A stretch of 64,000 nucleotides of DNA, from the NCBI GenBank assembly GCA_001599755.1, contig BCHX01000002.1:3144330-3208329 (forward strand). Reading direction: 5' to 3'. The notes under the pieces were generated by a model. That model had not been told where the DNA came from, ran no database searches, and worked only from the letters and a program-made list of their open reading frames with translations. The DNA comes from Gliomastix tumulicola (Eukaryota > Ascomycota > Sordariomycetes > Hypocreales > Bionectriaceae). A program made the position numbers and the translations under genes. Shown in pieces: positions 35,869 through 45,831 of this stretch (its first letter is position 1; each line of letters starts with the position of its first letter).

Positions 35869-37839
35869 ATGATATCCTCAGTCTCGAAGTGCTCCCCCGG
35901 AGCGCGGCGGGCAGCTCTCGCCTTCAGGCCACTACCTCCGCCTGCTCTCCGTCAGCTCCGTTGCATCTCTCATAAGCACAGTCTACAGTCCGCCGAAGCC
36001 GCTCCCTCACAGCCGAAAGCACATTTCGAAAAGGCTTCAGTCCTACCAGAAATCAGCGATGTCCTGACACGGAGGATCAAGGCCGGGAAGCTGGTGGCCG
36101 GTATCGCTGCCCCGTCTGACAGTGACATGTTCAAGGGCTCGGTGAGCCGTCTTCTCTTCTTCTTCTTTGAATTCAAGTCTTTGTTTACTAATATCCCCCT
36201 CCAGCAAGCAGGAAAGCCAAAGGCAAAACGATGGGACGGTAAGCTCCCTTCCTTGATATCAAGACCTGCATCAGAGTGCTGAGTCTTCTCCCAGGTCACC
36301 TCAGCAAGGAGAGCTTAGAACGCAAGCCCTGCACGCTCAAGCAGGCGGCCAAGCACCTCAAGAAGCCCGGCCTCATCTCCCTCGGCGGCGGCCTCCCCTC
36401 GAGCGAGGTCTTCCCGTTCGCCGAGCTCGCCATGAAGGTGCCCACGGCGCCGCTCTTCTCCGAGGCCGAGACGCTCGCCTCGGGCCAGACCGTCACCATC
36501 GGCAAGTACGACGCGCGGGACACCGACGACGGCGTCTACGACCTGTCCATCGCCCTCAACTACGGCCAGTCCACGGGCTCCGCGCAGATGATGCGCTTCC
36601 TCACCGAGCACACCGAGATCGTCTGCCGCCCGCCGTACGCGGACTGGGGCGTGTGCCAGACGGTGGGCAGCACGGGCGCGCTCGAGGAGGCGCTGCGCAT
36701 GTTCTGCGACAAGGACAGGAGGGACTCGGTGTTGACGGAGGACTTCAGCTTCTCGACGGCGCTGGAGACGATCGCGCCGCTGGGCGTGGACGTGTTTGGT
36801 GTGCCCATCGACGAGCAGGGGCTGCTCCCCGAGGCCATGGACGAGCTGCTCTCCAACTGGGATCCGGCCGCGAGGAACGGCGCACGCAAGCCGCATGTTC
36901 TCTACACCGTGCCCTCGGGACAAAACCCGACAGGCGCGACGCAGGGCACCGAGCGCAGGAAGGCCATCTACAAGGTCGCCCAGAAGCACGACATCTACAT
37001 CATCGAGGACGAACCCTACTACTTCCTCCAGATGGAGCCCTACACCAGCGGCGGCAGCAGCAGCACGTCCTCCTCTGCTGCCTCTGCCGCCTCTGCCGCC
37101 TCTGCACCCCCCTCCGACGTGGGCGAGTTCCTCTCGGCGCTCATCCCGACGTACGTCAACCTCGACGTCGACGGCCGCGTCATGCGCATGGACTCCTTCT
37201 CCAAGGTCCTCGTGCCCGGCTCGCGCCTCGGCTGGATCACCGCCTCGGAGCAGATCGTCGAGCGCTACCAGCGCCACGCCGAGGTCGCCAGCCAGGGGCC
37301 CAGCGGCTTCTCCCAGGTCATCCTCTGGAAGCTGCTCGACGACACCTGGGGCCACGAGGGCTACCTGCGCTGGCTGATGAACCTCCGCACCGAGTACACC
37401 AAGAAGCGCGATCGGCTGCTGGCCGCGTGCGAGAAGCACCTGCCGACGGACCTGGTGCGCTGGACGCCTCCCGCGGCGGGCATGTTTGTAGGTTCACCCA
37501 CACCGTCGCCTCTTTTTTTTTTTTTTTTTTTTGTATGTGTGTGTTGAGCGTTGAATAATCGTACTGACTGGCCGCCTCCAGATGTGGCTCGAGGTCGACT
37601 ACAAGCAGCACCCCTCGGCAGGCTCCCGCGAAGTCATCGACATCGAGGAGGAGATCTTCAACTCGTGCATCGAGAACGGCGTCCTCGTCGCGCGCGGCTC
37701 GTGGTTCCTCACCGAGAAGGACAAGCCGCTCCCGGGGCTGTACTTCCGGACGACATACGCCTCAGCGAGCGCCGAGAATATGAGCGAGGCCATCAAGAGG
37801 TTCGGGGACGCTGTCAGGAAGAGCTTCAACAAGCAGTAA
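35869..37839 (+). CDS. ARO8: Aro8-type aromatic amino acid / 2-aminoadipate aminotransferase
   Basis: Four exons: 35869-36141, 36205-36238 (34 nt), 36295-37487 and 37582-37839; 585 aa. This is a fold-type I PLP enzyme. LISLGGGLPSSEVFP and VGSTGALEEALRMF open the domain, VPSGQNPTGA binds substrate and cofactor, IIEDEPYYFLQ supplies the PLP-ring aspartate and tyrosine, and K406 in DSFSKVLVPGSRLG forms the Schiff base. The family transaminates Phe, Tyr, Trp and 2-aminoadipate. The first 45 residues are rich in Arg, Ala and Ser without acidic residues, which suggests mitochondrial import. A Ser/Ala low-complexity insert of about 25 residues follows the EDEPYY motif. Intron 3 contains a long T-run (from about 37511) and GT repeats. 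Confidence 0.93.
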
Positions 37840-38131
37840 CGTGGCGTCGAAGAGGCTTCTTACTATGGCTTTTTGCTTTTCCAGTATTTACTTTGGATCA
37901 TAGACTGTGGTTCATGGCGATAGATATGCTATATAGATGGACACAATTTGCTGGGTGTTGATGAATGACTTGATCTGGATCTGCTTTTTTTTTTCCTGGT
38001 TTTCATATTGGTCTTCATATACATAGGAGCTGCCCAAATTGCACAAAAGATATTTGATCTCCGGTAATCAAAATAAATGTCCAGGTTGAAGAAGCACGCA
38101 ATATCCAAAGAAAAACCACCATTCATAAAGC

Positions 38132-39835
38132 TCAGTCCTTGGCATCCCAGAATGCGACCTTGACACCCTGTCCCGGGGAGAGCACAATATTAGCCTTGAG
38201 CTTGGGCTTGCCGCCGTCGATCTCCTGCATGTGACTCGTCACTCTGTCGAAGCGCTGGAAGAGACGGCTCAGGGTATAGCTCATCTGTGTAAGCGCGAAC
38301 TGCTGGCCGATGCAAATTCTAGGGCCGGAATTGAAGGGGATGTAGTCGTGCGGCTTCGGGTGCCACACGCTCCAGCGCTCGGGGCTGAAGACGGCCGGAT
38401 CCGCGAACGTGTCCGACACGGGCGGGTACAAGTCCGCGCGACGCTGCATGACCAGAGTGGAATAGCCGACGGGCGTGTCCTTGAGCACGGGGAGAGGCTC
38501 GGTGCCGTCGACGCCGCCGCCCCTAGGGAGAGTCGTGTCCTTGAGGGCGAGACGCACGTTGAACGGCACACTAGGATAGAGGCGCAGAGTCTCGTTGAGG
38601 ACTGCCTTGAGATACGGCATATTCTTCAAGTGCTCATAGGTCGGGTACGCGTCCCGGCCGATGGTGCTCAGGATCTCAGCGCGGAGCTTCTTCACCGCAT
38701 GCGGGTGGCGGCTCAGCTCATAGAGAGCCCAGGAGAGCGTCGAGGCCGTGGTGTCACGGCCGGCCAGCAGCACGGCAACGATCTGGTCTCGGAGGACCTT
38801 GCGGTCGCGGGTGAAACTAGCAAGAGCGTGGAGGAAGGTGTATCCCTTGTCGCTCTTAGCATTCGACTTCAACTCCTCGGTGTCGAGGCGTAGGGCGCGG
38901 TCAATGTAGAGGTTGATGAAACTATTGATGACGTCGAGGCCTTTCCAGAAAGTAGCCTTGGGGATCAGCTGGCGAATCTTGGACGTCCGAGCGATGATGT
39001 TCTGCACGCGCTGGACCTCGTTGAAGGCATCAGCAAACTCGTTATTGGGTGACCTAGAGAAGTGTCAGCCAGACCATAGAGCATGGGCACAGAGGATAGT
39101 CGTACGTGAGAGACTGAGTGTCCTTGCCCAAGAGGAAGTCTGTAGCCACATCAAGCGTATAGCGGAAGAGAATCTCGCTAATATCAATCACCTTCCCGCT
39201 CCCGCTCCCAGGCTCGACATACTGGTCCTCGCCCTCCAGAGCTCCCCCGTTGTCAATGGCACGGAACAGAGTCTTCACATGAGACTCGAAGCAGTGCAAA
39301 TCGCTGACGCGATCGCGGGTGAACTGAGGGCGGATGAGCTGCCGGCTCGCATGCCACTGAGCTCCGTCCGTGGTGAAGATGCTGTCGCCGAGGAAGTCAG
39401 ACCACTCGGCATGGAACGGCTCCCCCTTGCCATAGTCTGTGAACTGAGTGGCGAGAATGGCCTTGATGTTTTCGGTGTCGGCAGTGAAGATGATGCGTTG
39501 GTTGAAAACCCGGGCCTCCACAGTCCACCTATTCGACCTGCCAAAGTAGCCGTCACGCCACTGCTCGAGGTTCCGAGAGGCCTTGGTCGACTTGACCGCA
39601 TCGATGACCATGTCGATACCTGGAACATGTAAGTCAGGGGGCCAACGGCTAGAGTCTGGATGGACGAACCAAGAGGCCACCAGTAGGGAAGAGCTTTCCC
39701 ATAATTCCCTAGGCGCCTGATGCGAACGTATTCGATGATTCGTGAGGTGATGTACTGTACAACCAGAGCGCCCAGAATGAACAGGGCCACTGATTTGAAG
39801 GAGGCATGCTCCGCGACGGCTTCGACCAACCCCAT
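38132..39835 (-). CDS. Cytochrome P450, CYP52 type (alkane / fatty-acid omega-hydroxylase)
   Basis: Three exons: 39835-39670, 39619-39106 and 39053-38132; 533 aa. A single N-terminal membrane anchor (about residues 14-35) places the enzyme in the ER. The I-helix motif AGRDTTAS, the K-helix ETLRLYP and the heme loop FNSGPRICIGQQ with axial cysteine C474 are all intact. HASRQLIRPQF and the IDMVIDAVKSTK region fit CYP52. Known CYP52 enzymes hydroxylate the terminal carbon of n-alkanes and fatty acids; in insect-associated fungi they help use cuticular hydrocarbons. Exact substrate is not predictable here. It stands alone, with no partner oxidase or reductase next to it. Confidence 0.92.
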
Positions 39836-41360
39836 GATTGCAGCTGATTGAGTGTCTGCTTTATCACTCCAGCGGAGGTCCAGGTGGCCACAGACGAGGC
39901 ATTGGGGCAGGAAACAAATCAACTAGCAGAGGAGGGTGAGTTGGTATTTATTCTTGTGTATGGAGGTGACCATCGCATGGCATCCATGCTTTGCTGGCTG
40001 CAGGTGGCGTCCTTGGCCTGAACCGGAATTGAGTCTCTGCGGGTACAAGGTACATGTCATGTGCTGGCTCCTGCCTCCAGGACTGGTCGAAAACTGCAGA
40101 AGGTGCTACAGCGTTGCGCCTGCCGCAGGGACCAGCAAAGTACACGGTACATACGCGGCGCTAAAGCACAGCGCAAACTGGCACTCAACCGAGGCGGCCA
40201 GTTCGTACCTAAATCCCACACCACGAGGCGGGAGTTTCAGTGCATGTGGGAAGATCAGACACGGTAGAGGAGCGGGGAATCCGCGGGGTAACTGCTTTGT
40301 TCGAGGGGGAGGTCATGGGAGGCATTACGTACATGAGACTTCATTCAGCCTCCGCGACAGCCCTCGTTTACTCGCGTTCGTCGGGACCAATCATCGGTAC
40401 CTGGATACAAAGCACGACCTGGATACTTGGAATGGGCTTAGTGCAGTGATCTGTGAATGGCTCGCATTTGGCCGTTTTAGCACCCTGGCCCTGCGGAGTC
40501 TCGGTCCAACCACGAGCCCGGGGAGTGGCTGGCCGTGTCTGAGTTGGAGACGGCTGTGTTGGCGGGCCATTGGACGATTTGATTGCCCGTACGTCCTGCT
40601 GGCCTGGTTTGTGCAGAAAAAAGCATACGAGAAAAGCAAGCGGCTTGCAAAGGACCCGACGTCATACCATCATGAACCTAATGGAATGCTTCGCCACATT
40701 TCTGCAGGCGAGGTGTAGGGTAGAGGCTGAGGGAGTCGCATGTGGCAATTACTAATGCGTCTCCAAGGCGAGTCTGGCCCTTTTGGGACTTATCAAGCCA
40801 GGGACATACTGGATTAGTTATTGGCAATGCCACAAAGATCACGCAGCTTCGCGAATCTTCAATCGAAAGCTTGATTGTCTACTGGAATAGCTCCTCCCGC
40901 ATTGTGGCGGCATTGATGCAGGTACAAAGGAGAGGACAATAACAAGATGAGGCGTCACAGCCAATGAACACCACGAACGCCCAACAAAGGTGGAAATGTG
41001 TCACGTGACACAATCTGCGACCCACTTCTACATGACCCAGCATGCGATACGTCGACGCAAAGCTTTTGAACCTAAAGCCTGCATCAACGCCGCCATCCTC
41101 CCTGCAAACAACAATCTCGGCCACCAACATTTCACGCGCTTTCGGCTGGGCGCAAGAACCGCAGACGCTTCAAGGACGATCGATTCTCGACCTGCGCGAC
41201 ACCAGACCTACCCTTGCTCCAGTGCTTATCCCTCGGGAATCCCCCTATTGCCAGTCGCACGCGTCGCAGCGCGGTTGACCAGCCTGAACCATCCCACATC
41301 GCCACCGCGCGATTCAAAATCCCGAGCAGCACACGCCTTCGGGGCAAACGCACACACAAC
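39836..41360. other. Divergent promoter region of the CYP52 and Nab2 genes
   Basis: 1.5 kb without a gene. It includes a GGTACC site (40396-40401) and the E-box palindrome described separately. Confidence 0.5.
40998..41011. promoter_or_regulatory. E-box palindrome GTGTCACGTGACAC
   Basis: A 14-bp perfect palindrome with a CACGTG core lies about 350 nt before the Nab2 start. Cbf1-type and other bHLH factors bind RTCACRTG sites. Function here is inferred. Confidence 0.4.
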
Positions 41361-42843
41361 ATGCCCGTCGAGGTGGAACTGAACACGCCGTTGGCGGACG
41401 CGCTCAACGCCGCGATCCAGCCCAAGCTCGTCGAAGTCGGATGGGGAACCGGTGGCGGCGACGAGTCTGCGCTCGCCGAGTACATCATTCTCATGCTCGT
41501 CAACGGGAAGACGCAAGACCAGATCGCCGCAGAGCTATCAGGCGACCTCCTCAGCTTACCACCCGACGATCCAGGCGTGCACGAGTTCTCGAGATGGCTA
41601 TTCGAACAGATTGAGACCTTCTCCCAGTCAGCCAACGGCCAGGCCGCAAGCCAGGACGCTGGCGCATCAAGTGAGATGGACACAGACATGGGTCTGAATG
41701 ACACACCCGAACTGAATGCGTATGTTGCCCTGAATGACGTCTTCTCATCACAGCCCCCCCCACTAACTGATCATATCTAGTCCCACTGGCCCGCGGTCGA
41801 TGCGAAACGGCAACCAGAGAGGCGGTCGCATGATGCGCAACATCTCCAAGGCCATGGACCGGACAGGCGACTCGGCCCTTCATCGCGTCCGCGGGAATGA
41901 GCGAATCAACACCCACGGCCGTACACCTCCTTCAGGACCCCGCGGTGGAGGGATCGGGCGGGTACCTCGAAACCAGCACAACCGAGCCAACAACATCCAG
42001 CACGGACTTGCCGCTGGCATGGGCAACCCTGCATTTGGTGGTATGCCTGGCATGCCTGGTCAGCCCGGACAGATGGATGTCTTTGCACTCCTGGAGCAGC
42101 AGAACCAGATGATGTACCAGCTATCACAACAAATCATGACGCAACAGCAGAACGGGCCGCATCAGCGAAGAGGGGGTAAGTCCCTCTTCGGCCGTGTGCA
42201 CGATCCGAACAGGAATCATCACGGGCGTCCCAGGCCCGACGGCTCTAGCCAGGAGGGTGCTCAGGGCGAGGATGTCGACATGACTGGTGGCAAGAGGGAA
42301 CCGCCGAACCCGGACGAGACGGTGTGCAAGTGGAACCTCAACTGCTCAAACAGCGAGTGCAAGTTCGCGCATCAGTCACCAGCTGCACCGCCCGGCGTGG
42401 CCGTCGATGTTAAGGACCCCTGCAGCTTCGGAGCCGCATGCAAGAACCGCAAGTGTGTTGCGCGACACCCCTCACCAGCAACGAGGACGGCGCACCAGGG
42501 CGAGCAGGACTGCAAGTTCTTCCCCAACTGCCAGAACCCCCGCTGCCCATTCAAGCACCCCTCGATGCCGCTATGCCGCAACGGTGCCGGCTGCACAACA
42601 GCGAACTGCAAGTTCACCCACGTCCAGACCAAGTGCAAGTTCAACCCTTGCCTGAATCCCAAGTGCATGTTCGTGCACGAGGAGGGTCAGCAGGGCGGGT
42701 TCAAGGACAAGGTGTGGACCGCAGACGGGAGCCAGGAGCACGTCAGCGACAGGAAATTTGTCGACGGCGAGGAGCCAGCGGAGCTGGTCAAGGGAGAGGA
42801 GGAGGAGGACGCCGCGATGAAGCAGGAGGAAGACGTGGCATAA
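41361..42843 (+). CDS. NAB2: Nab2-like poly(A) RNA-binding zinc-finger protein
   Basis: Two exons, 41361-41719 and 41781-42843; 473 aa. The first 90 residues form a helical PWI-like fold as in Nab2 (NTPLADALNAAIQPKLVEVGW). An Arg/Gly-rich and Met/Gln-rich linker follows. The C-terminal half has five CCCH fingers: CKWNLNCSNSECKFAH, CSFGAACKNRKCVARH, CKFFPNCQNPRCPFKH, CRNGAGCTTANCKFTH and CKFNPCLNPKCMFVH. Four show CX5CX4CX3H spacing; the last has CX4C. The end is acidic (VKGEEEEDAAMKQEEDVA). Nab2/ZC3H14 proteins bind poly(A), limit tail length and take part in mRNA export from the nucleus; Tex1, at 18490, acts in the same general process. Confidence 0.93.
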
Positions 42844-43490
42844 GGCCAGACAGACACGTCTCGACACGACCTCAACTCCCTATACTATACGACGATGGGG
42901 ACACGAATGTTTTGTACGATTATGAGAAGGGCTGCTTGCGAGACGCATTGGGCGTTTGGGAGGGAACGAACGACGACTCTGGCTCAAGGGAATTTGGCTC
43001 TAGGGAATCTCTTCAGGGGTTTGCTACCGGCTCATCTCGGTTGAAGGCGGCTAGAGCCCAGCTCTTTGGACGATTTTGCAAATGAAGGGCGGAGGAAGAG
43101 GTTATAATTTATCTATATGTGCGATTCCCAAGGGGAGGCCGGTTTTGATAGCAAACGGTTCAGATAGACGGTGGATGAAGCCAAACAACGGCTCAGAATG
43201 ATAAGAGGATGGCCTGATGACATTTCGTCGACGGCTGGTTAGGACATATGAAGCTCAGTTCTGTTCAATATGGTGACTCTTGGAAGTGTAGTGACGTTCG
43301 TCGACTGGTGAATGACGCTAAGATCCTGCCTGGAGGTACAGGGTAGCTAGATTCCGGAGTAAGCTGACGCTGCGACATCAATGTAGAGAGAGCTCCTTCA
43401 ATTGTTGCTTCCACACTCTAGACATCGTTCCTCCTCGACCCCAATTCCAATGCCGAGACGCTGGGTGTCCCTACCAGCAATCTGCAAACG
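42844..43490. other. Intergenic region before the protoporphyrinogen oxidase gene
   Basis: 647 nt between two plus-strand genes. Its last 41 nt contain an upstream ORF described separately. No other gene seen. Confidence 0.5.
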
Positions 43491-43494
43491 ATGA
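43450..43494 (+). promoter_or_regulatory. Upstream ORF of 14 codons overlapping the main start
   Basis: An ATG at 43450 opens a 14-codon frame that ends in TGA at 43492-43494, so its stop shares bases with the main start (ATGA at 43491). Ribosomes that translate it end exactly at the next ATG, which could reduce or couple translation. It matters only if the transcript begins before 43450. Confidence 0.45.
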
Positions 43495-45419
43495 GTCGAA
43501 GGCCCCCAGGCCGAAGCAGCCTCCTCCCAGGCCGTCCCTCGACACTCCTCTCCCCGCCCACAGCGCGAAGCTGTCTTTCCAGCTCGTCTTCCCACCGACA
43601 CAACATCAACGGCAACCGAGGGCCTCAGCATGACCGCACGGGCCCAATTGGTCGCCGGCCGTACAGCCGCGCGTCCGACCTGCGATCCCTGGTCGCGAGG
43701 AGGCAGATCAACGCGCCGCCGGAGCAGCCCAGGATCGCCATCGTCGGCGCCGGCCTGACGGGGCTCACGGCGGCGTACTACCTCGCGGGGCGGTACGACA
43801 TACCCGGGGCCAAGATTGTGCTGTACGAGGCGGCGGACCGCGTCGGAGGCTGGGTGAAGACGGAGACGGACGAGGTGACGGTCGACGGGGTGACGAAGGC
43901 GGTGACGTTTGAGAGGGGGCCGAGGTCGCTTTCGCCGGGGGATATGCTGCACGGGAAGCAGGACCGTCTGGTGCTCTGGGACTTGGTAGGCTTCACTTTC
44001 ACCCCCCCCTAACATCTGAGAACATAAGCTAACTTCTTTTCTCTGCAGGTCCTCAACACGGGCGTCGGCCCTGTCGCCCCGGCCACGCAGTCCCAGCCTC
44101 GCTACATCTACTACGACGGCCGCGTGACGGCCCTCCCGCCGCACAACCCCATCTACAACGCCTGGCGCGACGCCCTCCTCTGGGACCTCATCCCGGGCGC
44201 CTTCCGCTGGTGGCTCCAGCACCGGACGCGCGTCTCCGGCACCTTCCCGTCCCACGACGTCTCCGTCGCCGAGTACGTCCGCGGCGCCTCGGGCGGCAGC
44301 GACGCCCTCGTCAACATCCTGTCCGCGGGGCTCCACGGCATCTGGGGCGGCGACGTCGAGCGGCTGAGCGCCATGAGCGTCTTCAGCTGGCTGTTCCACT
44401 CGTCGGCGATGCCGGCCACGCGCGCGGGCGTCGTGGGCCGGCGGCTGAGCGAGGAGCTGTGGCGGCGGCGGTTCCTGGCCGAGGCCGAGGGCGTGGCGGA
44501 CTTGGAGGGCGTGAAGCCCGCGGTTATGACGTTTGGCCGGCACGGCATGGAGTCGCTGCCGCTGTCGCTCGAGTACATGCTCAAGTCGGCGCCCAACGTC
44601 GAGATCCGGCTGGGCGCGCCTGTGAAGAGCATCTCCTACCTCGACGGGGCGAAGAAGAAGGCCCGGATCGAGACCGCCACAGGCCAGGTCGAGGAATACG
44701 ACAAGGTCATATCGACCCTCCCGGCCCAGCACCTCGCCAAACTCATCACACCCGCCAGCCAGGCCCTCCCCGCCCTCGCCGACTTCCACTCTGTCAGCAT
44801 CATGGCCGTCAACATTTGGTATCCGTATGCGGACCTCATCCCCCCCGGGCTGGGCTACCTCATCCCGCGGTCCTGCCCGCGCGAGCAGAACCCGGAGCGT
44901 GCCCTCGGCGTCTTCTTCGACAGCAACCTGCTCGTCGAGCAGACGGCACGCGAGGGCGGCACGAAAGTGTACGTCCTGCTCGGCGGCCACTATTACGACG
45001 ACCCGGCCACGCCCATCCCGGACGAAGCCCAGGCCGTCGAGCAGGCGAAGGCCCTCCTCGAGCGGCATCTTGGCATCCCGCGTGACACCCCGTGCGACGC
45101 CCGCGCCGCCCTCAAGAGGGACTGTCTGCCGCAGCACTTCGTCGGGCACCACGCCCTCGTCTCCGAGGCGAGCGGCCAGATCGCGAGGCAGTTTGGCGGT
45201 ACGCTCGCTGTGGCCGGCGGCTCGTACGACAGACCGGGCGTCACGGGTGCGCTGCGGTCGGGGCATGACATCGCCGACAAGCTGGCTCGCGAGGACTGGA
45301 AGACGACGGGGCTGGAGGAGCTCACGGAGGAGAGAGTCACGGATCCCCTGTACCCGCTCAAGGGACCGAAAGCTGTGCTGGACTACGTCTCCCTCATCAC
45401 TTCCTCAAAGGATGAGTAA
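43491..45419 (+). CDS. HEM14: Protoporphyrinogen oxidase
   Basis: Two exons, 43491-43985 and 44049-45419; 621 aa. The first 70 residues are Arg/Ser/Pro-rich and poor in acidic residues, as for a mitochondrial presequence. The FAD-binding site follows: GAGLTGLTAAYYL at 86-98 with the downstream acidic E113 in LYEAADRVGGW. Other family signatures are FERGPRSL, HGIWGGDVERLS and, near the C-terminus, LAVAGGSYDRPGV. The enzyme oxidises protoporphyrinogen IX to protoporphyrin IX, the penultimate step of heme synthesis, at the inner mitochondrial membrane. This is the only heme-synthesis gene in the window. Length fits fungal Hem14. Confidence 0.95.
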
Positions 45420-45831
45420 AGAGATGGTAGACGACGACGACGACGACGACGACTGCGGCGTTGTAGACCTCCCGTGTACCACTTACATGTATAGATCCAA
45501 GAATAAGTAGCTTGTCACAAAAAGGCGTTGAGGAACGAGCTTGTTCCATGTTCTGAAATTATCTATCATCCATGCCTCGTGAAATCTACTCTAAACACAT
45601 GTAATGTAATCACGCCCCCCCTTTCGCGCTCGATACCTGGCCGCCTTATAGCTTGTCTAACACTCTTTCCTTGTGTGTGCTTCGTCTCACTCTCCTCTCT
45701 CCTCTTGTATGCTTCTGCTTCGTCTCATGTGCGCGTAATCTAAAGCCCTGTACAACATGTATAGTGCCCTCCCTGAAGGGCATCCCTTCAACACGGCCTA
45801 GCTCTTTTCGCGCAGCAGGCGAGGCAGATTC
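45420..45831. other. Convergent intergenic region
   Basis: 412 nt between the stops of Hem14 (+) and the Fun30-type gene (-). It starts with a GAC trinucleotide repeat at 45430-45453. No gene seen. Confidence 0.5.
45430..45453. repeat. GAC trinucleotide repeat, eight units
   Basis: Eight GAC units lie 11 nt after the Hem14 stop codon, in what should be the 3' UTR. Confidence 0.85.

Noticed and set aside
36315..37439. 374-codon open frame on the minus strand opposite the Aro8-type gene
   Set aside because: Antisense shadow with Arg/Leu/Ala-rich composition.
43398..45266. 622-codon open frame on the minus strand opposite Hem14
   Set aside because: It is an antisense shadow caused by GC bias at third codon positions of Hem14; composition is Arg/Asp/Val-rich with no domain.
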